Part shown: in pieces, positions 15,417-24,127 of the stretch
Layout: every line of letters starts with the position of its first letter
Position numbering within the stretch: the first letter of the stretch is position 1
Source of the DNA: Mycobacterium paraffinicum
GTDB lineage: Bacteria > Actinomycetota > Actinomycetes > Mycobacteriales > Mycobacteriaceae
Direction: 5' to 3'
NCBI RefSeq assembly: GCF_001907675.1
Contig: NZ_MPNT01000004.1
Span: forward strand, 124,001-188,000
Length of the DNA: 64,000 bases
Made by a program: the position numbers and the translations under genes
Notes under the pieces: generated by a model
What the model was told of the DNA's origin: nothing
Databases searched by the model: none
The model's input: only the letters and a program-made list of their open reading frames with translations

Positions 15417-18224
15417 ATGGAGGTTCCAGCTGGCCTTTCCGATGTCGGCGGTCAGCGAATGGTCATTCCGCCGATTCGGGGACGCGAAGACGAGCTGAAA
15501 CTGATTGGCGCCCTGATCGCGGCGGTCGCTCAGGGGGGCGGGGGCGTGCTGGTCATCGAAGGGCCGCCCGGCATCGGAAAGAGTCGGTTGCTGACCGAGG
15601 TGTTGATGCTGGCCGACAAGAGTGAAGTGCGCACCTTGTTCGGGGAGGCGTTCGAGTACCAGCAGACGGTGCCGTTTTTCTCGCTGTTCATGGCCACGCT
15701 CAACGCGAACCCGCCGGTAGGTGACGCCCAGGCGCTGCGGCAGCTAGGCGGTTCGGCCGATCTGCGCTACTGGGTTGTGCACGACCTGGCCGACGCGATT
15801 CAGACGGCCGCGGCACAAACCCCGCTGGCGATCGTGCTGGAGGACATTCACTGGGCCGACAACGCCACGCTGTTGGCGCTGCGGTCGCTGGCCACCGCGC
15901 GACCGGATGCGGCGGTGCTATGGGTCTTGACTGCCCGCACCGGGGCCGGAGGTCCCGCGGCTCAAGAGACCTTGTCGGTGCTGCAACGCGCGAACGCCAC
16001 AGTCTTGCGATTGCGCGCAATGTCGCCGGAGGCGGTCGCCGACATGGTCCAAGACGTCGTGCGCGCCAAAGCCGATGTGTCGCTGCTGAATCTGGCCGCC
16101 AAGGCGCACGGAAATCCGTTTCTGGTCAGCGAGCTGGTCGGAGGGCTGGGCGAGGAGGACCGACTGAGCATCAGCGGCGGGCGGGCGGTGGCTACCGGAC
16201 AGGGGCTGCCGCGGCGTCTGGCCGTCGGCATCCAGCAGCGACTGGACCTGCTCTCCGATACTGCGTCGGAGGCGGTGCGGGTGGCCGCGGTGCTGCCGGA
16301 CCGGTTTTCGGTGGAGCTGTTGGCCGCGATGCTGGAACGGTCGCCGGCGTCGTTGCTGTCAACGTTGGAGGAGGCGGTGCGCGCGGATCTTTTCGTCGAA
16401 GACGGTGAACGGTTGAGGTTCCGGCACGACTTGCTGCGTGAGGCGACGCGGCAGGCGTTGCCACAGTCGTTGCGGCGGGCGATGGAGCGCCAGTCCGCGT
16501 CGGTCATGCTGGGGATGGGCGTGGCGCCGGCCGAGGTGGCCACCCAACTGGCGCGCAGCGCCGAACCCGGCGACCGGGAGGCGATCAACGCACTGCGCCA
16601 AGCCGCGCAGTCGGTAGGTCGCGGCGACGCGAGTGCGGCCGCGGACCTGACCAGGCGCGCGTTGGAGCTGTTACCGGCCGACGACGCGGAGCGCGGATCC
16701 CTGGTCGGCGAGACGGTGGGGTGGCTCAACCGGGCCAGTCGCTACCGCGAGGCCGAAGAATTGGCCGATGTGGCGCTGTCGGAGGCAGGGTCGCCTGAAA
16801 TCGAGGCCGAGATTCGTCTCCGGCTGCCGGTGCAGACCAAGCACACCGACCAGCGGCGGGTGGAGGAGAACCGCCGGGCGCTCGAGTTGAGCGGCATCAG
16901 CGACGTCACCAGGGCACGGTTGCAGGCGTGGCTGGCGTACAACCTCGTCTTCGACGAAGGCGGGAAACGGCGCGCGGCCGCCGACGAGGCTGCCGCGGCC
17001 GCGGCAGCGACTGGCGACCTCGAGGCCCAGATCATGGCCGACGTCACCATAGCTTTGCTCGATGCGGGTGAGGGGTTCACGGCCCGCGCACTGGACCGCT
17101 TCCAAGGGCTCTGTCGGCTCGCCTACACGAACGATACGGCGTTAGCCCATGCCTACGCTGGAATGTACAACGCGAACCTGCTGGCGGTGGTCGGCCGGTT
17201 GGACGATGCGACCGCCCAGGTGGCCGACGGCATCGAGCAGGCCAGCCGCGAGGGCAACGAGATGGCCCTGGCCAGCTGGGCCGTCTTCAGTGGGCTGGTC
17301 CACCTCGCTGCAGGCCGGCTCTCGGCCGCTCGCGACGCGACGGAGTCCCTGCCGCCACCGCAGCCCACCGGCGCGACCGAGCAGGACGTACTTCGCACGG
17401 TGGTTCTCGCCGAGGTGGCAGCGCATACCGACGACCGGGACTTGTTGCAGCGGATGGCCAATGATGCCCGCGATGCCCACTCCACTGGCTCCCCTGGCAT
17501 ACGGCGAGGATCAGCGTATGTGCTCACGCGCGCGGCGTGGCAGCGCGATGACGTTCACGACGCGATGCGCTGGCTCGGCGATGTAATCCTTTTGGGGACA
17601 CCGCTTTTCCCCCACGCATTGATTCGGTTGGTGTTGGGTGCGCGAGTGGCCTCGGCCGCCGGCGATGCCGGCCTGCGCGCTCGGGTCTTGCAGGCAGTCG
17701 AAGTGCTCGAGCGTGAGCGGCCGGCAGTTCCGCTGTTCTCAGCGGTGGCCGGGTATGCCCGCGGGATACTCGAACGTGACACGCAGGCTTTAGTGGTTGC
17801 CGCGGAGTCGCTTCGCTCGTCGGCGCGGCCGCTTCTTTACGCCAGCGCCGCCGAGGACGCCGGGGCCGAACTGAGTCGCGCGCAGCGCAACGCTGAGGCC
17901 CTCGACCAGCTGAACGCGGCATTCGATACCTACATCGCCTGCGAAGCGATAGCCGATGCCCGGCGCGTCGGCCGCGCGCTGCGCCGGTTGGGCGTAGAAC
18001 GGCGCATCGTCGCGCACCCGCGGGCAAAAACGGGCTGGGATAGCCTCACCGATTCCGAACTCAAAGTCGTCAACCTGATCGCTGACGGCGCGACCAACCG
18101 CACCGTCGCACAGGAACTGCACCTATCCCCGCACACGGTGAAAACCCATCTACACAACGCCTTTGCCAAACTCGGCGTCACGTCGCGCGCTCAACTGGCG
18201 CAGTTCATGCGCCCCTCGGATTGA
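15417..18224 (+). CDS. second LAL-type LuxR ATPase regulator, tandem paralogue
   Basis: The 935-residue product closely matches its neighbour 12535-15330 along the whole length, including Walker A 'GPPGIGKS', Walker B 'LAIVLEDIHWAD' and the LuxR HTH ('TVAQELHLSPHTVKTHLHNA'). The two C-termini are nearly identical ('KTGWDSLTDSELKV'), pointing to tandem duplication with possible gene conversion. The ATG at 15417 has ACAGGA upstream and gives the same length as the paralogue; the frame is open from 15327 and would overlap the first gene. Differences concentrate in the helical middle, consistent with a different ligand. Confidence 0.9.
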   Translation: MEVPAGLSDVGGQRMVIPPIRGREDELKLIGALIAAVAQGGGGVLVIEGPPGIGKSRLLTEVLMLADKSEVRTLFGEAFEYQQTVPFFSLFMATLNANPPVGDAQALRQLGGSADLRYWVVHDLADAIQTAAAQTPLAIVLEDIHWADNATLLALRSLATARPDAAVLWVLTARTGAGGPAAQETLSVLQRANATVLRLRAMSPEAVADMVQDVVRAKADVSLLNLAAKAHGNPFLVSELVGGLGEEDRLSISGGRAVATGQGLPRRLAVGIQQRLDLLSDTASEAVRVAAVLPDRFSVELLAAMLERSPASLLSTLEEAVRADLFVEDGERLRFRHDLLREATRQALPQSLRRAMERQSASVMLGMGVAPAEVATQLARSAEPGDREAINALRQAAQSVGRGDASAAADLTRRALELLPADDAERGSLVGETVGWLNRASRYREAEELADVALSEAGSPEIEAEIRLRLPVQTKHTDQRRVEENRRALELSGISDVTRARLQAWLAYNLVFDEGGKRRAAADEAAAAAAATGDLEAQIMADVTIALLDAGEGFTARALDRFQGLCRLAYTNDTALAHAYAGMYNANLLAVVGRLDDATAQVADGIEQASREGNEMALASWAVFSGLVHLAAGRLSAARDATESLPPPQPTGATEQDVLRTVVLAEVAAHTDDRDLLQRMANDARDAHSTGSPGIRRGSAYVLTRAAWQRDDVHDAMRWLGDVILLGTPLFPHALIRLVLGARVASAAGDAGLRARVLQAVEVLERERPAVPLFSAVAGYARGILERDTQALVVAAESLRSSARPLLYASAAEDAGAELSRAQRNAEALDQLNAAFDTYIACEAIADARRVGRALRRLGVERRIVAHPRAKTGWDSLTDSELKVVNLIADGATNRTVAQELHLSPHTVKTHLHNAFAKLGVTSRAQLAQFMRPSD

Positions 18225-18409
18225 CCAGCCCGTCAAATATCAGGATCGCTAGGCATACACCGAACCGGCCCTAAAGATCATCCGCTGGCCGATGGTGCCG
18301 CGGCGCCCGCGCTGGGAACGTTGTCATTGAGCCCAAATCGTCGCGACCGCCGCCGCGCCAGCCAGGATTTGGCAACCGAGAGCGACGACATGGGGGGATC
18401 GAGAGAACG

Positions 18410-18496
18410 ATGATGAGCACATTGTTGGGAATGGTGTTGATGATGCCGGTGGTCTTCGGTGTCAGTGGGTACGTGTTGGTGTCCCGACGACCATGA
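18410..18496 (+). CDS. 28-residue hydrophobic small protein
   Basis: ATG-ATG at 18410 opens a 28-codon frame ending TGA at 18494-18496. The peptide (MMSTLLGMVLMMPVVFGVSG... then YVLVSRRP) is one transmembrane helix with a basic C-terminus, the shape of many bacterial small membrane proteins. GAGAGA and GGGGGGA lie just upstream. It is in the 633-bp interval between the LAL genes and the MalT-like start, which otherwise shows only a low-complexity frame discussed under that gene. Confidence 0.45.
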   Translation: MMSTLLGMVLMMPVVFGVSGYVLVSRRP

Positions 18497-18857
18497 GCAC
18501 GAGAAGTCGATCTCATGTCGAGACGTCACCTTCCTGCCCCGGGCGTTGTGATGAGTCGGTGAATCCGATACATCGATGCAGGAGTGGAGGAACGCAGTGA
18601 AGGGGCCCAGCGTGAGCGTGGCGCACGAGCAAAGTTTCGTACCGTTGCCGGCTCCTTGGTCCACCAGCCCAAGCGGGCGTGCACCGGAGGTAATCACCGA
18701 CAACGCCTCTGATTCAATAGGTTCGCCGCGATCGCCACACACAACAAGCCCGCCCGATCCCGCAGGGAAGAACAGAGAATCGGCGAGGCCGACACCCACC
18801 CAAAATGGCGTCCGGACGGTCGGCTCAGTTGATTCGCGGAGTGCTGGGAGTTTGCCG

Positions 18858-21134
18858 ATGACCGTCTCAGATGGCCGCAGCGACAACGGCTTTGGTGAAG
18901 CAGCTGCGCGGGCAGTCCTGCTCGCCACCAAGCTGAATGTTCCGGCCATCGGGAGCCAGCTCGTTCACCGGGCCGCCCTGCTCGACGCTTTGTCGGCGGG
19001 ACGTCGCCGCAAGTTGACGCTGCTGAGTGCGCCGGCGGGGTGGGGGAAGACGACATTGCTGGCGCAGTGGGCCCTCGGTGCGGCTGAGGACGAGCGGTTC
19101 AGCTGGCTGTCGCTTGATTCCTCCGACAACGACCCGGTGTGGTTTTGGATGTACGTGGTTGCCGCGCTGCAGCAGATCAGTCCCGGGGTGGGAATCCGAG
19201 CGGCCGAACTCCTGGCGATGGGGGCCGACCCCGTGCAGGTCGTTCTGCCCACTCTGCTGAACGATCTGGACACGATCGCTCGCCCCATCGTGCTCATTCT
19301 TGATGACTACCACCTAGTGCTGAATCGAACGGTTCACGAGCAGCTGACATTCGTCATCAGCCGGATGCCGGCGAATCTCCACCTCGTGCTGGCTAGCCGA
19401 TCGGATCCGTTGCTGCCGTTGGCTCGGCTGAGGGCCAGCGGTGATCTTGCCGAGGTGCGAACCGACGATTTACGTTTCGGGACCGGTGAAGCGGACCATC
19501 TGCTCAACAATGTCCTCGGGCTCGACCTGCCTCAGGCTGATGTTGAGCTTTTGCACCGGCGCACCGAGGGCTGGGCCGCCGGCCTTTACCTTGCCGCGCT
19601 CTCGCTTGCCGGGCGTGCCGATGCGTCGGCGTTCATTGCGACGTTTGCAGGCGATAACCGACATATCGTCGACTACTTGATGGCCGAGGTGCTCGACGGT
19701 CAGCCACCGCAAATGCGCAGCTTCTTGCTCCGTACCTCGGTATTGGGACGACTCAACGGTGCGCTGTGCGACGCTGTGCTGCAGTCGTCTGGCTCGGCCT
19801 CGGTTCTGGAGAGGATCGAGCGCGAAAACCTGTTTGTGGTGCCGCTCGACATGTCGCGTCACTGGTACCGGTATCACCACCTGTTCGGTGAGTTGCTGCG
19901 CACCGAATTGCGCCGCACCGAGCCCGATCTCGTCGCCGATCTGCATCGACGAGCCGCGGCCTGGTTCGAGGCCAAAGGCCTTGTCGACGAGGCGGTGCGC
20001 CACCTGGTTGCCGGTGGTGACATCGCGCGCAGTGCCGATCTGATCGCCGCCGACTGGGTCGACGAGTTCAACGGGGGCGGCCTGTCGACGGTAACCGGCA
20101 TGCTTGATCTGCTTCCGGAGGAAACGGTTCGCCAGGATCCGCGGCTGAGCGTGGCACGCGCCTGGATTTCCCTAAGCGTTGGTCGGCTCGATGACGCCGC
20201 CTCGTGGATCGAGGCAGCCGAGACCGGATCGACGGCCGACATGACGGGCGGTCGCGCGATCAGCGCTCAAGCCGTCGTCTTGCGCGCGGTTCACTCATTC
20301 AAGACGGGTGACGTCACCGCGGCCCTCGAGGCGGCTCGCCGGGCGATCGCCCTCGATCTCGGCGAAACGCCGCTGGGCCGACCAATCGCCTACTGCGTTT
20401 ATGGCTCCGCACTGTACATGTCGGGCGGCGCTCAAGAGGCGCAAGCCGCCTTCCGCCGGGCCGTGGACCTCGCCGAAAAGGTGGGTGATCGTCGCGCGCG
20501 CAGCTACGCGTTGGGCTATCTGGCGCTGATTTCGGCGGAGCGCGGCCAGCTCGCAGACGCCGAACGTCAGATCCGTCGCGCTTCCGGCAGTTCCCGCGGC
20601 CTCCAGGATGCGGAACACCTTGTGGACGTGATGGTGTCGCTCGCCACGGCTGAAGTCCTTCGTATGCGCGGCGACGCAGCCGCAGCGGTCGCGCCCGCCG
20701 ACATGGCCGTCATGTCGGCGCGCCAAGGCGGAGCGATCCTCGAGGTGGCGACGGCGCTGTCGGTCCGGGCGAAGATCTCCTCGCAACTCGGTGACCACCG
20801 GGGCGCCAAGGCCATCCTTGAAGAAGCCGACACCCTGGTGCGCGGCAGCGCGGAGGCCGGCCCCGCCGTGTCACTGCGCGCGTCGGCCGAGCACAATGCG
20901 GGCGTCGCGGTGACTTCACGGACCGAGGGGTGCGTCGTCGTCGACGGGTTGACCCCCAAGGAACTTGAGGTTCTTCGCCTGCTCGCCACCCGGTTATCGC
21001 GGCGCGAAATCGGTGAGCGGCTATACGTCTCGCTCAATACCGTGAAGACCCATCAGCGGGCCGTCTACCGCAAACTCGGCGTCGAGCACCGCAGCGCGGC
21101 GGTCAGCCGGGCGCGAGAACTCGGCCTGCTGTAA
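18858..21134 (+). CDS. MalT-like LuxR-family ATPase regulator
   Basis: With start 18858 (GGGAG 7 nt upstream) the protein has 758 residues: 'LLATKLNVP' opening typical of MalT relatives, Walker A 'SAPAGWGKTT' (57-66), Walker B 'IVLILDDYHLV', arginine-finger-type 'LVLASRSDPLLPLARLRA', TPR-like repeats, and a C-terminal LuxR HTH ('LTPKELEVLRLLATRLSRRE', 'LYVSLNTVKTHQRAVYRKL'). MalT-family proteins are ATP- and ligand-dependent activators. The frame extends upstream to 18576, and GTG 18597 with GGAGGAACGCA is a real alternative adding ~87 low-complexity Ser/Pro-rich residues. It is a prime candidate for reading the MalT-box-like half of the composite element. Confidence 0.88.
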   Translation: MTVSDGRSDNGFGEAAARAVLLATKLNVPAIGSQLVHRAALLDALSAGRRRKLTLLSAPAGWGKTTLLAQWALGAAEDERFSWLSLDSSDNDPVWFWMYVVAALQQISPGVGIRAAELLAMGADPVQVVLPTLLNDLDTIARPIVLILDDYHLVLNRTVHEQLTFVISRMPANLHLVLASRSDPLLPLARLRASGDLAEVRTDDLRFGTGEADHLLNNVLGLDLPQADVELLHRRTEGWAAGLYLAALSLAGRADASAFIATFAGDNRHIVDYLMAEVLDGQPPQMRSFLLRTSVLGRLNGALCDAVLQSSGSASVLERIERENLFVVPLDMSRHWYRYHHLFGELLRTELRRTEPDLVADLHRRAAAWFEAKGLVDEAVRHLVAGGDIARSADLIAADWVDEFNGGGLSTVTGMLDLLPEETVRQDPRLSVARAWISLSVGRLDDAASWIEAAETGSTADMTGGRAISAQAVVLRAVHSFKTGDVTAALEAARRAIALDLGETPLGRPIAYCVYGSALYMSGGAQEAQAAFRRAVDLAEKVGDRRARSYALGYLALISAERGQLADAERQIRRASGSSRGLQDAEHLVDVMVSLATAEVLRMRGDAAAAVAPADMAVMSARQGGAILEVATALSVRAKISSQLGDHRGAKAILEEADTLVRGSAEAGPAVSLRASAEHNAGVAVTSRTEGCVVVDGLTPKELEVLRLLATRLSRREIGERLYVSLNTVKTHQRAVYRKLGVEHRSAAVSRARELGLL

Positions 21135-21271
21135 TTCGCCTTCTCGCGCCAAACTGGACCGGCCGGCCGCGAATCATCTCGTCTGAGAACGGCCTTCAGT
21201 GATCACCTGGGCGAGCTGCACCCGTGCTCTCGAAGAGGATCTGTGCCGCAGGAGGTTTCCTCGTCGGCGTC

Positions 21272-21304
21272 TCACCCGGGTGAATTGTGCGCGCGGATGA
21301 AGAC
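21272..21304 (+). promoter_or_regulatory. composite palindromic element, copy 6
   Basis: TCACCCGGGTGAA (21272-21284), 10-bp spacer, GGATGAAGAC (21295-21304), pointing right at the RclC-like gene (21442). Nineteen bases further lies GATAGTGGTCA (21324-21334), a string that copy 9 has at the same distance. Rest of 21135-21441: nothing else seen. Confidence 0.85.
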
Positions 21305-21441
21305 AGTTCGGCCACTGCGCACAGATAGTGGTCACTGATAACCGCCTGGAAAAACGTCTCGACCAACTGCGCCGCCAACCAAGGCAGTGAGTTCGGCAGC
21401 GGCCATGCGGTGAAAACGACACATCCAGGACGGGAGACCGC

Positions 21442-21957
21442 ATGTCACACGATGAGGCCACCACCATGTTGGCTGATCGCCAAGGAAGGCTTCGAACAAC
21501 TGGCCTCGCGCCCCTGATCGCACGGTACGGTCTGGTGATAGTCCTGGCCTGGTTCGGGGCTATGAAGTTCACTTACTATGAATCCCATGGTATTTCACAT
21601 TGGGTGGCCAATAGCCCGTTGCTGAGTTGGGTCTACGAAATCATGTCCATCGACGCCTTTGGTCGGTTGAACGGATCAATAGAATTGATTACAGCAGCAT
21701 TGCTTGCCGTCAAGCCGTGGTTCCCGAAGGCGTCTGTGGTCGGCGGCCTATTCGCCTCACTGTTCTTCGTTATCACGCTGAGCTTCATGATCACCACTCC
21801 CGGTGAAGGCGAGGCGTCTGCTGGCGGCTTTCCCGTTTTGTCCGCCGACGGCGAATTCTTGATGAAGGACATTGCGCTCATCGGCTTGGCGCTGTGGCTG
21901 CTTGCGGACTCGATCGACGCAACCCGCCGGCAGGCGACGCTAGCCGAAACCCGTTGA
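21442..21957 (+). CDS. DUF417 / RclC-YkgB family inner-membrane protein
   Basis: The 171-residue protein shows the DUF417 pattern: 'IARYGLVIVLAWFGAMKFTYYE' first helix, 'WVANSPLLSWVYEIM', 'NGSIELITAALLAVKPW', 'GGLFASLFFVITLSFMITTPG' and 'GEFLMKDIALIGLALWLLADS'. Four transmembrane helices. In Escherichia coli the homologue RclC belongs to the reactive-chlorine-resistance rcl operon with the flavoprotein RclA, which resembles the lipoamide-dehydrogenase-type proteins of this island. Exact activity is unknown. The ATG has GGGAG upstream. It is the first gene downstream of composite element copy 6. Confidence 0.85.
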   Translation: MSHDEATTMLADRQGRLRTTGLAPLIARYGLVIVLAWFGAMKFTYYESHGISHWVANSPLLSWVYEIMSIDAFGRLNGSIELITAALLAVKPWFPKASVVGGLFASLFFVITLSFMITTPGEGEASAGGFPVLSADGEFLMKDIALIGLALWLLADSIDATRRQATLAETR

Positions 21958-22061
21958 CACATAGCAGGAGCCATCGCGACCGTCAACTCCACAGACCAAG
22001 ACATCGGATGCGATCGTCGATACGAGACCAGCGACCGCTGGCGGGCAGGTCCCGATCGGAT

Positions 22062-22493
22062 ATGGCTGAGGGCGTTGTGTTGACGGGCGCGTCCGCACTC
22101 ATCACAACCGCTCCGACGGGGGCGGGTCTGCCCAGCAGGGTATCGATCATGGTCACCGCGAAGGCGCTGGCGGAAATCGACCTGCTGATCGCCAGGTGTT
22201 GCATCGACATCCTTCTGGCGGACTCCCCCGCCCACAAGCGACGCAGTTATGAGATGGTCACGATCCCGATCCGGTTGGACACGCTCAGCGGTGATCCGGC
22301 GGTGGTGATCCGTGCGACCGAGATCGCCGGCCGCCGCATGGATCTCATGGTCGCCGTGCGGTTTGAGCTCGAAGACCGATTCAACCAGCGCTCCTTGGTG
22401 CTTCATCACGATCTCGGCGACGTTCACCTCACCGCAGAATCACCAGTGGCCACGAGGCCGCTGCCGCTGAGTCGACTCCGTTCCGACCAATAG
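22062..22493 (+). CDS. hypothetical protein
   Basis: A 143-residue frame following the RclC-like gene by 104 nt on the same strand. Mixed alpha/beta sequence ('MVTAKALAEIDLLIARCCIDILL', 'VTIPIRLDTLSGDPAVVIRATEIAGRRM' split across strands) without motifs I recognise. The start is uncertain: ATG 22062 lacks a clear ribosome-binding site, GTG at 22074 has GAGGGC upstream, and the frame opens at 21894 inside the previous gene. GC-rich third positions support coding. Confidence 0.5.
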   Translation: MAEGVVLTGASALITTAPTGAGLPSRVSIMVTAKALAEIDLLIARCCIDILLADSPAHKRRSYEMVTIPIRLDTLSGDPAVVIRATEIAGRRMDLMVAVRFELEDRFNQRSLVLHHDLGDVHLTAESPVATRPLPLSRLRSDQ

Positions 22494-22543
22494 CTCATCT
22501 GGGCCCATCACAAATCGTCCCGTCCGAGAACGTCTCGCGTTAA

Positions 22544-22576
22544 TCACCCGGGCGAACAGGCCGTTGGGGTGATGAC
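22544..22576 (+). promoter_or_regulatory. composite palindromic element, copy 7
   Basis: TCACCCGGGCGAA (22544-22556), 10-bp spacer, GGGTGATGAC (22567-22576), followed by a further TTCACCCC half-site. It points right at the gene starting at 22830, 254 bp away; nothing else is visible in 22494-22829. Confidence 0.8.
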
Positions 22577-22829
22577 GATTCACCCCATACAGGGGCAACC
22601 TCATCAGGGAGCAGATCTCGCCAAGCTCATGGCCTCGTTGGGGGGCGTGCCTAGGCCAGCGCTACGCGCACCCACGCTTGGGAGCACGAGGAGGAAACCA
22701 CGACATGCGTACAGGCTTTGAGGCGGAAAAGGTCCTCGGTACCGCCGCCAATGTCGCGATAGGGCGTCAGGTCACTGGCGTGCATCCCAGCACCACAGAT
22801 GCTCGCGAACCAGAGAGATGGTCGCCAAT

Positions 22830-23207
22830 ATGAAACGTGCCATGGTGCGACTTGCGCCGTCGACGAAGTTGAACTTCGCGGGCCGTCGATCGCCGGCGCA
22901 ACCGCGGGCCGCGGTCCACTCGCCAACCATCTCCGATGAAGATATGGCGTGGTCACTGGTCGATGCGGTGGAGCCGTGTCTGACCGGCGATGAGCGCACG
23001 ATCGTCTTCGTCGAGTTAGGCTGCGGGGAAGGTTATCTCGTGATCAAGCGCATCCTCACCACGCTCCTGTCAAATCCGACGGCGTTGCCGGTACCGATAC
23101 TCTCAAAGCTCACCCGCTGGCTGAACAGCTACGCCGGCAACCCGGATGAGCCGCAACTGCGCATGATGCTTGCCGTAATTCGCCTGCAGCTGTTTGAGAC
23201 GATTTAG
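22830..23207 (+). CDS. conserved hypothetical protein
   Basis: The 125-residue product has a basic N-terminus ('MKRAMVRLAPSTKLNFAGRR') and a helical body with 'VDAVEPCLTGDERTIVFVELGCGEGYLVIKRIL' split over two helices and C-terminal 'RMMLAVIRLQLFETI'. I recognise no domain; the pattern feels like a mycobacterium-restricted family. 'ELGCGEG' resembles a methyltransferase glycine loop but the rest of that fold is missing. ATG 22818 is an alternative start. First gene after element copy 7. Confidence 0.6.
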   Translation: MKRAMVRLAPSTKLNFAGRRSPAQPRAAVHSPTISDEDMAWSLVDAVEPCLTGDERTIVFVELGCGEGYLVIKRILTTLLSNPTALPVPILSKLTRWLNSYAGNPDEPQLRMMLAVIRLQLFETI

Positions 23208-23272
23208 GTGGGTGCGGCCGGAGGCATCGACCTAGATAGTTCGAATCCCGGTGCGTTCGAAGAGGGCTGGCG

Positions 23273-23868
23273 ATGAGTGAGGCTTATGTTCTGGGGGGTG
23301 TACGAACCCCGTTTACCCGATACGGCGGCACGCTGTCAGGTTTTCGGGCGGATGACCTGCTGGGTATGACGATGAAGGGCGCCTGCGACCTGCCAACTCT
23401 TCGCCGTTAAGTGATGGCGCCAGTGCCGTAGTCATCGCTTCCGGGGAACGAGCCAGGGAACTCGGCGTCGACCCTCTAGCCCGAGTGGTATCGAGCGCGG
23501 TCTACGGGATCGACCCTCTCATCATGGGCGTGGCCCCTGCGTGGGCGATCCCGGCTGCGATCCGCCGGGCGGGGCTCGTCCCCGAGCAGGTCGACGTGTG
23601 GGAGGTGCATGAGGCGTTCAGCGCCCAAGCGCTCGGCGTGCTGCGGGAATTGCCAAACCAGTTGGACGGTTTTGTGGTGCCCGATGACAAGCTGACACCC
23701 AACGGCGGCGCGATAGCGATTGGACATCCCTTTGGGGCCACGGGAACTCGTTACTTGTTGACGCTGGCGACGGAATTGGCGGAAAGAGGCGCCCGTTACG
23801 GGGTGATTGGGGTCTGCATTGGGTCGGGCCAAGCAGTAGCGGTGGTCTTGGAAAGCGTGCCGCCATAG
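23273..23868 (+). pseudogene. thiolase remnant with internal deletion
   Basis: ATG 23273, with GAGGGCTGGCG upstream, opens 'MSEAYVLGGVRTPFTRYGG', the typical thiolase N-terminus, but stops after 45 codons (TAA 23408-23410). From 23410 another frame resumes with 'SDGASAVVIASGERARELG' and continues to the C-terminal active-site regions 'VHEAFSAQALG', 'NGGAIAIGHPFGATGTR' and 'GVCIGSGQAVAVVLE'. About 200 central codons, including the nucleophilic Cys region, are missing and the halves are out of frame. The gene cannot make an active acetyl-CoA acetyltransferase. Deletion junction lies near 23390-23410. Confidence 0.85.
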
Positions 23869-23914
23869 AATAGCTACGCGCGCACGCCCGAACGACGGCG
23901 CCCGCCGGTCGTCC

Positions 23915-23947
23915 TCACCCGGGTGAATCGCTGTCGAGGGCGACGAC
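23915..23947 (+). promoter_or_regulatory. composite palindromic element, copy 8
   Basis: TCACCCGGGTGAA (23915-23927), 10-bp spacer, GGGCGACGAC (23938-23947, two changes from the consensus). It points right at the lipoamide-dehydrogenase-type gene (24128). Confidence 0.75.
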
Positions 23948-24127
23948 ATCTCGCCCGGCTCGGCGACAGTCTGGTCGACAAAGAGTTGCGGATGCTTTCC
24001 ACGCAGGCCGCGGCTCCCGGGCAAGCCGTGTCTCGCCGATGGTTCGCACGGACACCGCGGCCCAACCGCAAGCATGTCGGACGACCAAGAAGGGGCACTA
24101 ACCGGTGAACCCCAGAACAGCACTGCG

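Noticed and set aside
22700..22956. Minus-strand frames opposite the gene 22830-23207
   Set aside because: No start signals and no homology pattern; the plus-strand frame follows element copy 7.
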